A stretch of 13,743 bases of DNA from WRAI01 sp031549605 (GTDB lineage Bacteria; Bacillota; Clostridia; Oscillospirales; UBA929): the NCBI GenBank assembly GCA_031549605.1, contig JAVBPM010000074.1, positions 1 through 13,743 of the forward strand, in the 5' to 3' direction. The notes beneath the pieces are model-generated. The model was not told the DNA's origin and did no database searches. It saw only the letters and a list, made by a program, of their open reading frames with translations. Below are positions 1 to 7,069 of this stretch, piece after piece. The position numbers and the translations under genes are program-made. Position 1 is the first letter of the stretch, and each line of letters opens with the position of its first letter.

Positions 1-434
1 TGGACCGCGAGAAGCTGGTCGAGTCGTTCCGCGAGCAAGCCAACCGCAACGTCAAGGCCAATCTCGCGCTCAGCCGCGTCGCCGATTTGGAAAAAATCGA
101 CATCACCGAGGAGCAGCTCGACGAGCGTCTCGCCAAAATGGCAGCCGACTACAAGGTCGACGCCGCCAAAATCCGCGAAATGGTCAGCCCCAAGACGCTC
201 AAGCGCGACATGCGCGTAGAAGCGGCGCTCAAAATCGTGCGCGACAGCGCCGTGATTACCGAGGCCAAGCCGGAAAAGAAAGCCGCCAAGAAACCGGCAG
301 CCAAAAAAGAAGCCGCCGCTGACACCGCCGAGGAAAAACCGGCCAAAAAAGCGCCCGCCAAGAAGCCGGCCGCCAAAAAAGAAGGCGAAACGGCACCGGC
401 CGCCAAGAAAACCACCAAAAAGAGCGCCGAATAG
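1..434 (+). CDS. tig: Trigger factor, C-terminal part (5' end outside window)
   Basis: The reading frame is open from base 3 and ends with TAG at 432-434, giving 143 visible residues. The text around VKANLALSRVADLEKIDIT and EEQLDERLAKMA matches the C-terminal helical substrate-cradle domain of trigger factor, the ribosome-associated chaperone and prolyl isomerase. The ribosome-binding and PPIase domains would lie upstream. The usual fold is followed by an extra tail of about 55 residues (roughly bases 262-431) made almost only of Lys, Ala, Pro and Glu, with repeated KKPAAKKE-like units, resembling a histone H1 tail. Identity is also supported by position: clpP and clpX follow on the same strand, the classic tig-clpP-clpX order of Firmicutes and proteobacteria. 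Identity is secure from domain plus synteny; the function of the tail is unknown. Confidence 0.93.
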   Translation, partial: DREKLVESFREQANRNVKANLALSRVADLEKIDITEEQLDERLAKMAADYKVDAAKIREMVSPKTLKRDMRVEAALKIVRDSAVITEAKPEKKAAKKPAAKKEAAADTAEEKPAKKAPAKKPAAKKEGETAPAAKKTTKKSAE

Positions 435-505
435 TGACACCATCCGCCGCTCGGCTGTGATAGGCTGTCGCCAATAACGCCCACAAGGGATAGGAGGAAC
501 ACGCC

Positions 506-1087
506 ATGAGTCTAGTCCCCATGGTAGTAGAACAAACCAACCGCGGCGAGCGCTCGTACGACATCTTCAGTCGCCTGCTCAACGACCGTATTATCATTCT
601 CAGCGACGAAGTCAACGACGTCACCGCCTCGCTGGTCACCGCGCAGCTACTCTACCTTGAGGCGCAGGACGCCAACAAGGACATCGAGCTTTACATCAAC
701 AGCCCCGGCGGCAGTGTTACCGCCGGTCTGATGATTTACGACACCATGCAGTTCATCAAGTGCGACGTGTCCACCATCTGCATGGGCATCGCCGCCAGCA
801 TGGGCGCCTTTTTGCTGGCCGCCGGCGCCAAGGGCAAGCGCTTCTCGCTGCCCAACGCCGAAATCATGATTCACCAGCCGCTGGGCGGCGCGCAGGGTCA
901 AGCCACCGACGTACGCATCCACGCCGAGCATTTGGTCAACACGCGCAAGCGCCTCAACACCATGCTGGCGGAAATGACGGGCAAGCCGTACGAGACCATT
1001 GAAATCGACACCGAGCGCGACAACTTCATGTCGGCGCAAGCCGCCGCTGACTACGGCCTCATCGACAAAGTCATCAGCAAACGCTAA
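506..1087 (+). CDS. clpP: ATP-dependent Clp protease proteolytic subunit ClpP
   Basis: This encodes 193 residues, the usual length for ClpP, the serine peptidase that forms two stacked heptameric rings and degrades substrates fed by ClpX or ClpC. The catalytic triad is visible: Ser98 in GIAASMGAF, His123 in MIHQPLGG and Asp172 in TERDNFMS. The oxyanion-loop motif INSPGGSVTAG is at 65-74. The start ATG has AGGAGG at 492-497. The short N-terminal segment before PMVVEQTNRGERSYD is typical and may be trimmed as a propeptide. A 71-bp gap separates it from tig, with no clear terminator, and clpX follows 64 bp downstream, so the three are probably co-transcribed. Confidence 0.98.
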   Translation: MSLVPMVVEQTNRGERSYDIFSRLLNDRIIILSDEVNDVTASLVTAQLLYLEAQDANKDIELYINSPGGSVTAGLMIYDTMQFIKCDVSTICMGIAASMGAFLLAAGAKGKRFSLPNAEIMIHQPLGGAQGQATDVRIHAEHLVNTRKRLNTMLAEMTGKPYETIEIDTERDNFMSAQAAADYGLIDKVISKR

Positions 1088-1100
1088 CCCAAGGCACATA

Positions 1101-1124
1101 GGGCGACCGTCACAACGGTCGCCC
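1101..1124 (+). promoter_or_regulatory. Perfect 10-bp stem-loop between clpP and clpX
   Basis: GGGCGACCGT (1101-1110) pairs perfectly with ACGGTCGCCC (1115-1124) around a CACA loop. There is no T-run after the 3' arm, so it does not look like an efficient intrinsic terminator. Lying between clpP and clpX, it could partly terminate, stabilise the clpP mRNA 3' end or mark a processing site, which would set the ratio of ClpP to ClpX. The structure is seen directly; the role is inferred. Confidence 0.55.
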
Positions 1125-1151
1125 ATAACCATATTTACGGAGGAACCCACC

Positions 1152-2477
1152 ATGCCCAAAGACGAAAAAAAGACAGTACGCTGTTCCTTTTGCAACAAGC
1201 GCAAGGAGGAAGTCAAGCGCATGATCGCCGGTCCGGGCGCCTGTATCTGTGACGAATGCGTCACGCTCTGCCTCAGCATTTTGGACAACGAGTCGATTCC
1301 GCTTCCTGAGCGTGCGACTCCGCAAACGCTGCTGTCCGGCAGCGAAACGCCCAAGCCACACGAAATCTACGCCGTGCTCGACGAGTACATCATCGGGCAG
1401 GAGGCCGCCAAAATCGCGCTCAGCGTGGCGGTCTATAACCATTACAAGCGCATCAACAGCGCGCTGGCCGACGCCGACGACGAGGTCGAAATCCAAAAGA
1501 GCAACATCCTCATCATGGGACCGACCGGCTGCGGCAAGACGCTGTTTGCCCAAACGCTGTCGCGCATCCTCAACGTGCCGTTTGCCATCGCCGACGCCAC
1601 GACGCTGACCGAGGCCGGTTACGTCGGCGAGGACGTGGAAAACATTCTGCTGCGACTGGTGCAAGCCGCCGACTTCGACATCGAATGGGCCGAGCGCGGC
1701 ATCATCTACGTCGACGAGATTGACAAAATCTCGCGCAAGAGCGAAAACGTGTCCATCACCCGCGACGTCAGCGGCGAGGGCGTGCAGCAGGCGCTGCTCA
1801 AAATCCTTGAGGGCACAGTCGCCAACGTGCCGCCACAGGGCGGCCGCAAGCACCCGCACGCCGACTTTTTGCAGGTCAACACCAGCAACATTCTCTTTAT
1901 CTGCGGCGGCGCCTTCGACGGCATGGAAAAAATCATCGAAAGCCGCATGGGCAACGCCAGCATCGGCTTCTCCGCGCCCATCAAAACCAAGCAGGAGAAA
2001 GAAAAAGCTGACATTCTCAAGGAAATCCAGCCGCATGATTTGGTTAAATACGGCATCATTCCCGAGCTGGTCGGCCGTCTGCCCGTCATCGCGGCGCTCA
2101 AGGCGCTTGACCGCGCCGATTTGGTGCGTATCCTAACCGAGCCCAAAAACGCGCTGACGCGCCAATACTGCAAGCTGCTGTCGCTCGACAACGTCGAGCT
2201 GCATTTTGAAAAAACGGCGCTCGACGCCATCGCCGACAAAGCGCTGGAGCGCAACATCGGCGCGCGCGGCCTGCGCTCGGTGCTCGAGGAGGCCATGACA
2301 CAAATCATGTACGACGTGCCGTCCGACCCCACCATCGAGCGCGTTGTCATCACCGCCGACGTCATCAACAAAAAAGCGACACCGGTCATCACGCACCGCG
2401 AAGCCGTGCCCGAGCCCAAGGCACCGCCCACCGTCAAGCCGCGCAAAACCACCGCCAAGCAGCCCAGCGCGTCTTAA
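1152..2477 (+). CDS. clpX: ATP-dependent Clp protease ATP-binding subunit ClpX
   Basis: This AAA+ unfoldase of 441 residues recognises, unfolds and threads substrates into ClpP. The N-terminal zinc-binding domain has C11-x2-C14 and C33-x2-C36. Walker A GPTGCGKT is at 123-130, pore loop GYVGED at 156-161, Walker B IIYVDEID at 184-191, the RKH loop at 232-234, the ClpP-docking IGF loop at 271-273, the arginine-finger region VGRLP near 309 and sensor 2 GARGLR at 370-375. The ATG at 1152 is chosen because AGGAGG-like GGAGGAA lies just before it and because the zinc domain starts at residue 11; the frame is open further upstream but that part overlaps clpP. The last 25 or so residues form an extra Pro/Lys/Thr/Ala-rich tail beyond the usual end, recalling the tail on trigger factor. 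Confidence 0.98.
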   Translation: MPKDEKKTVRCSFCNKRKEEVKRMIAGPGACICDECVTLCLSILDNESIPLPERATPQTLLSGSETPKPHEIYAVLDEYIIGQEAAKIALSVAVYNHYKRINSALADADDEVEIQKSNILIMGPTGCGKTLFAQTLSRILNVPFAIADATTLTEAGYVGEDVENILLRLVQAADFDIEWAERGIIYVDEIDKISRKSENVSITRDVSGEGVQQALLKILEGTVANVPPQGGRKHPHADFLQVNTSNILFICGGAFDGMEKIIESRMGNASIGFSAPIKTKQEKEKADILKEIQPHDLVKYGIIPELVGRLPVIAALKALDRADLVRILTEPKNALTRQYCKLLSLDNVELHFEKTALDAIADKALERNIGARGLRSVLEEAMTQIMYDVPSDPTIERVVITADVINKKATPVITHREAVPEPKAPPTVKPRKTTAKQPSAS

Positions 2478-2482
2478 TCAAT

Positions 2483-3481
2483 ATGGACAAAACAGCCGAA
2501 CACATTGTGCGACAGCGGATGCACGGACTGTACCTGTCGCGCCGTTGCGACGACCTGCAACAGCTGTCGCGCGAGCTGCTCGGCCTGCACTCCTGGTTTT
2601 ACCGCAACGTCGCCTTTTCCGCGCACATTCGCGGCGCGGCGCTTAGCGGCTGGCAAACAGCGCTGACCAAAACATGGCTCTACCGTGGCACGCTGCACGG
2701 CGTCGTGTTTGACGACCTGCCGCTGCTGCTGGCACTGCACAGCCACGAACGATCACCGTGGCTGCCCGGTGGCGAACAGCTCGACGAGCTGGCCGACCGA
2801 GTCGTGGCCCTGATGGAGGACGGCGTCTATTCGCGTGCCGAAATGCGGCAAATCTTTGCCTACGACACCGACCCACAGGTCATCGACCAGCTTTTCTCCC
2901 CGTGGGGCGGCATCTTCGTGCACTTAGCGAGACGCGGCAAGGTCGCCTTCCGCGACATGGCCAGCCGCGACTTCGACCTCATCAGCGCCGAGCCGTCGCG
3001 CACCTTCGAGCAAGCGTTGCCCCAACTACTGCGCCGTTTCTTCACCGTTTACGGCCCCGCCACGCTCGACGACGCCGCGTGGTTCTTCGGACTGTGGAAG
3101 GCGCAGAAAAAGCAGCTCAAGACGCTCGATCTCGACGAGTACGACCGGCTGGACTACGACGGCAAAACCTTCTACTACGTCGACAACGGCGAGGATATCA
3201 ACGACATTCCCGCACTGACGCTGCTCTCCGGCTTCGATCCGCTAATCGTTTCCTACACCAGCCGATTAGACGTCGTACCGGCCGAGTATAAAAGTGCTGT
3301 CATCCTAAAATCGGGCATCTGCCAGCCCACGATTGCCGTAAACGGCCAAGTCGTCGGCCTGTGGAACATCAAAAAAGACCAGCCCGTCCTGGAGTTTTTC
3401 AACAAGCAGCCCAAGAAAATCCAAGACCGCGCCCACGAACTGGTCAACGAGCTACGCTGGACAACCGCCGTATTGGCGTGA
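2483..3481 (+). CDS. AlkZ/YcaQ-like winged-helix DNA-binding protein (HTH_42 family)
   Basis: This encodes 332 residues. The features TWLYRGTLHGVVFDD (about 64-78), LLRRFFTVYGPATLDDAAWF, LLSGFDPLIVSYTSR and a late VVGLW segment are typical of the HTH_42 (PF06224) family, whose characterised members AlkZ and YcaQ are DNA glycosylases acting on alkylated bases or crosslinks. In those enzymes a Gln-x-Gln or Gln-x-Asp motif sits in a GLQ-containing segment near residue 35-40; here the equivalent reads LLGLHSWFYRN, so neither Gln is present (His36-Ser-Trp38). It may therefore be a DNA-binding protein without base-excision activity or use different residues. It begins 5 bp after the clpX stop with no clear ribosome binding site, suggesting translational coupling to clpX. 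Family assignment is fairly secure; activity is uncertain. Confidence 0.82.
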   Translation: MDKTAEHIVRQRMHGLYLSRRCDDLQQLSRELLGLHSWFYRNVAFSAHIRGAALSGWQTALTKTWLYRGTLHGVVFDDLPLLLALHSHERSPWLPGGEQLDELADRVVALMEDGVYSRAEMRQIFAYDTDPQVIDQLFSPWGGIFVHLARRGKVAFRDMASRDFDLISAEPSRTFEQALPQLLRRFFTVYGPATLDDAAWFFGLWKAQKKQLKTLDLDEYDRLDYDGKTFYYVDNGEDINDIPALTLLSGFDPLIVSYTSRLDVVPAEYKSAVILKSGICQPTIAVNGQVVGLWNIKKDQPVLEFFNKQPKKIQDRAHELVNELRWTTAVLA

Positions 3482-3513
3482 TTGAACCATATTGAAACGG
3501 GGGATATGACTCT

Positions 3514-4905
3514 ATGAATAACACTGCCCAACGCCAACGTCGCAAACACGCCCTCCTGCGCCTGCTCTGTCCGCTGCTGCTGCTCGTCGCGTTGACGGCG
3601 CTGCTGCCCGGCGCACATGCCGCCAACCAACCCATCGTCACAACCGCCAAGGTCAACCTGCGCGCCGGCCCGTCCACCAGCACCGGCCGCGTGGTCTACA
3701 CCGTTGCCAAGGGCACCGAGCTCAGCTGCGTTGAAAAAATGGCCAACGGTTGGTCCAAAATCGTCTATAAAAACGCCACACTCTATGTCTACAGCCAGTA
3801 CACCGCCAATAAACCGGCCGCCACGCCGGCGACCCCGGCGCCGTCTGGTTCGGCCACGATTGTCACAACGGCCAAGGTCAACCTGCGCCAAGGCCCATCG
3901 ACCAGCACCGGCAGGGTAGCCTACACCGTCGCCAAGGGCACCACGCTGACGCGGCTGGAAAAAATGGCCAACGGCTGGTCTAAAGTGCTGTACAACAACG
4001 CCACGCTCTTTGTGTTTTCGCAGTATACCGCCGAAAAAAGCGCGCCCGCCACACAGCCGACAACGCCCGCCACGCCGGCCGCCACAACAGCCATCGTCAC
4101 CACGTCAGCGGCCAATCTGCGCAAGGGTCCGTCAACCAGCACCGGCAAAATAGCCTACACGGTGGCCAAAGGCACCGAGCTGGCGCGACTGGAAAAGATG
4201 GCCAACGGCTGGTCTAAAATCGCCTACAAGGGCCAAACGCTCTATGTCCACTCGTCCATCGTCATGGATAAGCCGGTTGTGCCCACCGTCAGCGCCGCCG
4301 AAGTGGCTAAGCTGGCCGCCGCGCAAAACACGACTAAGCTACTCATCACTTGCCGCTACAACGATTATTTCGCCAAGGTCTTTGCCTTCGAGAAAAAGAA
4401 CGGCACATGGACGCCCGTGCTGACCTGCGACGGCACCGTCGGCAAAAACGGCGTCAGCTACAACCGCGTGCAAAATGACCGCACCACCCCCGGCGGCGTC
4501 TTCACCTTCGGCACCGCGTTTGGCATTGCCAACAAACCTGCCGCCATCAATCTGCCCTACTTTAAAGTCACCAAAAACGACTACTTGATAAACGACAGCG
4601 ACTCCAAATACTATAACCAGTTCGTTGACATCACCAAGGTGACCAAGGATTGGAAGAACGGCGCCTACGAGCACCTGATCAGCTACGACAAGTCCTATCA
4701 ATACGCCGCCTTTATCAACTTCAACTGGCCTAACCCTGTTAAGAAAAAAGGCGCCGGCATCTTCCTGCACTGTTACGGCAACAGCTCCTACACCGAGGGC
4801 TGCGTTGCGGTCGCACAGGACAACATGATCAAGCTGCTCGGCTTCATCGATGCCAACACCAAAATCGTCATCGTAGCCAACAAAGCCGACCTCGCCAAGT
4901 ATTAG
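3514..4905 (+). CDS. Secreted L,D-transpeptidase (YkuD) with three SH3b repeats
   Basis: This encodes 463 residues. A signal peptide is evident: basic MNNTAQRQRRKH, a Leu-rich core at about 14-31 and a likely cut after AHA36. Three bacterial SH3 repeats follow at about 41-96, 116-172 and 194-250, each with VNLR/ANLR-x-GPSTSTG and EKMANGWSK, separated by Ala/Pro/Thr linkers; they should bind peptidoglycan. The C-terminal half (about 275-455) is a YkuD domain with TPGGVFTFG, a conserved FLHCYG (His419) and TEGCVAV (catalytic Cys430), expected to make or exchange peptidoglycan cross-links outside the membrane. The Arg after the Cys in many YkuD proteins is absent, as in the subgroup ending GCVA. 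A GGGGGA-type binding site precedes the ATG. It lies 32 bp after the winged-helix gene and is followed by a hairpin terminator. Confidence 0.93.
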   Translation: MNNTAQRQRRKHALLRLLCPLLLLVALTALLPGAHAANQPIVTTAKVNLRAGPSTSTGRVVYTVAKGTELSCVEKMANGWSKIVYKNATLYVYSQYTANKPAATPATPAPSGSATIVTTAKVNLRQGPSTSTGRVAYTVAKGTTLTRLEKMANGWSKVLYNNATLFVFSQYTAEKSAPATQPTTPATPAATTAIVTTSAANLRKGPSTSTGKIAYTVAKGTELARLEKMANGWSKIAYKGQTLYVHSSIVMDKPVVPTVSAAEVAKLAAAQNTTKLLITCRYNDYFAKVFAFEKKNGTWTPVLTCDGTVGKNGVSYNRVQNDRTTPGGVFTFGTAFGIANKPAAINLPYFKVTKNDYLINDSDSKYYNQFVDITKVTKDWKNGAYEHLISYDKSYQYAAFINFNWPNPVKKKGAGIFLHCYGNSSYTEGCVAVAQDNMIKLLGFIDANTKIVIVANKADLAKY

Positions 4906-4921
4906 ACAATACACAACAAAT

Positions 4922-4941
4922 AATCCCCCTAACGGGGGATT
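4922..4941 (+). terminator. Short hairpin after the L,D-transpeptidase gene
   Basis: AATCCCCC (4922-4929) pairs with GGGGGATT (4934-4941) around a TAAC loop, 16 bp after the stop codon. Only three T follow the G-run, so it is a modest intrinsic terminator. The same core recurs at 5914-5930 on the far side of the AT-rich gene. Confidence 0.55.
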
Positions 4942-4942
4942 T
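4926..4942. repeat. Direct repeat copy 1 flanking the AT-rich island
   Basis: CCCCTAACGGGGGATTT is identical to bases 5914-5930. The two copies bracket about 970 bp that is clearly AT-richer than the flanks. Copy 1 is part of the hairpin at 4922-4941. The repeat is seen directly; whether it records an insertion event or is a repeated terminator or repeat element is not known. Confidence 0.75.
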
Positions 4943-5053
4943 CCATAAGGAAGTATTAAAATTTGCTCCTTACCGGCAAGCATCGCGATTATATGCCCTC
5001 GTCGTTTGCGTGGCAAACTGGCCGGGTGGCCATCGTACCACAACCGCAATTTG

Positions 5054-5071
5054 TCAGGGATAAATCCCTGA
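5054..5071. repeat. Small inverted repeat TCAGGGA-TAAA-TCCCTGA
   Basis: A perfect 7-bp stem with a TAAA loop lies in the 287-bp non-coding stretch between the L,D-transpeptidase gene and the AT-rich gene. Bases 4943-5053 hold no convincing gene: the small open frames there have no ribosome binding site. This part is GC-richer than what follows and may be the rest of an intergenic repeat element. Confidence 0.4.
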
Positions 5072-5089
5072 AACCCTTATATAATTTTT

Positions 5090-5127
5090 TACCATCCGAA
5101 AAGATGAAAATGTTTTTTCGGATGGTA
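5090..5127. terminator. Strong bidirectional intrinsic terminator
   Basis: TACCATCCGAAAA (5090-5102) pairs perfectly with TTTTCGGATGGTA (5115-5127) over 13 bp with a 12-nt loop. T-rich sequence follows on the + strand (GTTTTCTTATTTC) and an A-run precedes it for the - strand, so it can act in both directions. It insulates the AT-rich gene from transcription arriving from the cell-wall gene. Confidence 0.75.
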
Positions 5128-5192
5128 GTTTTCTTATTTCTATGTTAAAATGATACTATTGTGAACAGTATTTATATTTGGCGGTGCAGTAA

Positions 5193-5846
5193 ATGGATAA
5201 AATATTGTTGTTTGAAAAGCAACTTGAGGATATACAAAATAAGCTAAACGAATTTGAACGTCAGCATATCTACAATAATGATGTTTACTTATTGTTTGAA
5301 CAAAAAAGGAAATTGCAAAGACAGTTATCCTTGGAAAAAGGAGAGGAAACAGCAATATTGTTCGACTATCCTTTTCCTTGCGATACAGGCGCACCTTTAC
5401 CCCATGTTATATCCGACGGTTACAAGACATTATTAATTTATTATATTGGTGAAAATAATCCTGTGTGGAAAGCGCAAACATATAAAATCACAGATTTGAA
5501 AACGGAACACGATGATATTACCGCCCTTGTGGAGTTTAACCATTGCTATTGTTATAGATTCGGTGGTATAAACGATGAGGTTATCAGTGGACATCCATTA
5601 TTTGAACATGGTTTGGAAGCGTATGAAGCACATATAATTGAAAATTCAACGTGGATACAAGCGCAGTCAAAAATCAATTCGATTCATGGTAATTATAGTC
5701 AGGCATTATGGGATAAACGCAAACACTATATTTTCACATTCCATGACGATATATTTGAGTGTATTGCTGATGGCTATAAAGTGGAAGTTTTCAAGGGTAG
5801 AATTAAGACTGTTTATGACGAGGCAACAAAAAGATTGTTTGATTAG
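5193..5846 (+). CDS. Uncharacterised 217-aa soluble protein on an AT-rich island
   Basis: I do not recognise a named family with certainty. The first 50 residues are Lys/Glu/Gln/Leu-rich and probably a coiled coil. The rest is a compact soluble domain with distinctive stretches GINDEVISGHPLFEHGLEAY (about 125-144), ENSTWIQAQSKINSIH and HYIFTFHDDIFECIADGY; this pattern recalls widespread uncharacterised bacterial proteins with NDE-x-x-x-GHPL and FHD-x-x-FEC motifs, from memory and not checked. There is no signal peptide or membrane segment. Codon and base use is much AT-richer than in all neighbours. It has its own context: a bidirectional terminator upstream, a weak GGCGG binding site, an ATACT/AGTAT inverted repeat at 5153-5171 that could be an operator, and a strong terminator downstream. 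This suggests a horizontally acquired single-gene cassette. Confidence 0.85.
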   Translation: MDKILLFEKQLEDIQNKLNEFERQHIYNNDVYLLFEQKRKLQRQLSLEKGEETAILFDYPFPCDTGAPLPHVISDGYKTLLIYYIGENNPVWKAQTYKITDLKTEHDDITALVEFNHCYCYRFGGINDEVISGHPLFEHGLEAYEAHIIENSTWIQAQSKINSIHGNYSQALWDKRKHYIFTFHDDIFECIADGYKVEVFKGRIKTVYDEATKRLFD

Positions 5847-5869
5847 ATAATAAGCATTTTCTACATAAG

Positions 5870-5902
5870 AGAAGGTTTGAGATGTATAATCTCAAACCTT
5901 CT
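5870..5902. terminator. Intrinsic terminator after the AT-rich gene
   Basis: AGAAGGTTTGAGAT (5870-5883) pairs perfectly with ATCTCAAACCTTCT (5889-5902) over 14 bp around GTATA, followed by TTATT. It lies 24 bp after the stop codon. It sits between convergent genes and may also stop minus-strand transcripts. Confidence 0.8.
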
Positions 5903-5913
5903 TTATTACATCA

Positions 5914-5930
5914 CCCCTAACGGGGGATTT
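5914..5930. repeat. Direct repeat copy 2 flanking the AT-rich island
   Basis: This is identical over 17 bp to 4926-4942 and again forms a CCCC-TAAC-GGGG hairpin followed by ATTTTAT. It ends 3 bp before the end of the convergent zinc-ribbon gene. Confidence 0.75.
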
Positions 5931-5933
5931 TAT

Positions 5934-6371
5934 CTAGGTTCGTATCAAAAAGACAGCCGCCAGCAGCAAAACCGTGGCAATGATTAGATAAAACCAGCTG
6001 AGTTCTTTGCGTGTAAAGGCAAATCCGCCATCCAGCTTCTTCGTCCGTGAAGCCACCATGTACTTTCCCCCAAACCAGATCATCGGCAACACCATGCGCT
6101 CCGGCCCAAGCGCGACAAACGCGCCCAAGAGGTAGCCGGCAAGTGGCAACAGGCGCATGTACCATTCAGCGCGCGCCGGCAGCACCAGAAATAGCACCAC
6201 CGTCACCAGTGCGCCAATCAAATGCAGTACGCCGACACGCTTGGCCCAAACCCGTCGCTGACTCACCGGAATCTCGCCCTGCACCAGCGGCCGATACAGC
6301 GATTCGCCACAAGCAGGGCAGGGCCCGCGCTGCGCCTCCTGCTTAGTGCCGCAATTGGGACATCGTTCCAC
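5934..6371 (-). CDS. Small zinc-ribbon membrane protein, unknown function
   Basis: Using the GTG at 6371 the product is 145 residues. This start is preferred because GGGAGGTGG lies 7 nt upstream and the zinc ribbon then begins at once: C4-x2-C7 and C18-x2-C21 in the double ERCPNCG/GPCPACG form. An in-frame ATG at 6407 exists but has no such site. Three hydrophobic segments follow at about 47-65, 73-100 (possibly one long or two short) and 126-143, so this is a membrane protein with a cytoplasmic zinc ribbon. Such proteins are common in Clostridia with no assigned reaction. A promoter-like pair is at 6398-6426. The gene is convergent with the AT-rich gene. Confidence 0.85.
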   Translation of the reverse strand: MERCPNCGTKQEAQRGPCPACGESLYRPLVQGEIPVSQRRVWAKRVGVLHLIGALVTVVLFLVLPARAEWYMRLLPLAGYLLGAFVALGPERMVLPMIWFGGKYMVASRTKKLDGGFAFTRKELSWFYLIIATVLLLAAVFLIRT

Positions 6372-6397
6372 ACAGCCACCTCCCAGACATTGGCCAT

Positions 6398-6426
6398 ATG
6401 GTATCACATCGCGCCCGACAGCGCAA
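6398..6426 (-). promoter_or_regulatory. Candidate sigma-A promoter for the zinc-ribbon gene
   Basis: On the minus strand, TTGCGC (6426-6421) and TACCAT (6403-6398) are separated by 17 bp and lie 27 bp upstream of the GTG start. Both boxes are imperfect. The pair sits in the short gap after the AceTr-like gene. Confidence 0.4.
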
Positions 6427-6434
6427 GCGGCAAT

Positions 6435-7043
6435 CTACAGCAGGGGATAGACCTTGCGGCCAAAGGCGTTGTTGACCACCAGCGCCGAGCAGAGATAAAT
6501 CGCCACCACCGCGCAGCCCAGCAGCAGCCAACCGGCCACTTCGCCCCACGACTTAGCCAGCACGCCCAAATCGGTCAACGCCACAAAGGGCAGCGCGCAG
6601 TCGAGCAGCAGCACAATGACCGACAGCAGCGTGAACTTGGTGCAAAAGGCGGGCGTCCACAGCCACACCACCAGCGTCAGCACACACCACGCCCAGCCGT
6701 CAATGCGGCCGTCCAGCGGCGCACCGGCGGTTATGGCATTGTACTTCATAATCATCTCAATGCCGCCGACAAGCATAAAGAAGGCCGAGAAAAAGAGAAA
6801 AGTGTTGCCGCCGGTGCCATTGCCGCCCTTGAGGTCGAGCAAGCCGACCACCAGCTGAACGACAAAGCCGCCCAGCAGCCAGCAGCCCAGCAGCGGCAAC
6901 GCACCGGTCGACACGCGACCGGTCAGCAGCGCGAAAAAGCCGGTGCAGGCGACCGCCAGCGCCACCAGTCCGGCCGGCGTCGGGTTGGCCCATTCCTTTG
7001 AGCCTGAGACAGCAGGGGATGGTGTCTTTGCTTGGTTACTCAT
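6435..7043 (-). CDS. AceTr-like (GPR1/FUN34/YaaH family) six-helix membrane protein
   Basis: This encodes 202 residues. The ATG at 7043 is chosen because GGAGGAGG lies just upstream. After a polar N-terminus, the motif ANPTPAGLVALAVA at 19-32 corresponds to the NPxPLGL signature of the acetate/succinate transporter family (PF01184), followed by WLLGGFVVQLVVGLLDLKGG, which matches the family's first helix pair, and NTFLFFSAFF. About six hydrophobic segments span 23-190. Characterised relatives transport acetate or succinate with protons; the substrate here cannot be told from sequence. Upstream there is a strong terminator hairpin with no promoter of its own between it and the gene, so expression may depend on readthrough or on regulation of that hairpin. 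Confidence 0.78.
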   Translation of the reverse strand: MSNQAKTPSPAVSGSKEWANPTPAGLVALAVACTGFFALLTGRVSTGALPLLGCWLLGGFVVQLVVGLLDLKGGNGTGGNTFLFFSAFFMLVGGIEMIMKYNAITAGAPLDGRIDGWAWCVLTLVVWLWTPAFCTKFTLLSVIVLLLDCALPFVALTDLGVLAKSWGEVAGWLLLGCAVVAIYLCSALVVNNAFGRKVYPLL

Positions 7044-7069
7044 AATGTAGTCCTCCTCCAAAATATAAA

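Noticed and set aside
647..2458. Long open frames antisense to clpP and clpX
   Set aside because: They mirror GC-rich codon use of the well-supported sense genes, lack ribosome binding sites and have low-complexity compositions.
4339..5049. A 236-codon minus-strand frame over the YkuD domain
   Set aside because: It is antisense to conserved catalytic sequence, with a start in the non-coding gap and no binding site.
5054..5127. tRNA or structured riboswitch before the AT-rich gene
   Set aside because: The region resolves into two simple hairpins, with no cloverleaf, CCA-type end or known aptamer pattern.
6222..7001. A 259-codon + strand frame opposite the zinc-ribbon and AceTr-like genes
   Set aside because: The Gln/Arg/His-rich composition is a reverse-complement artefact of hydrophobic codons, and the minus-strand genes have good binding sites.
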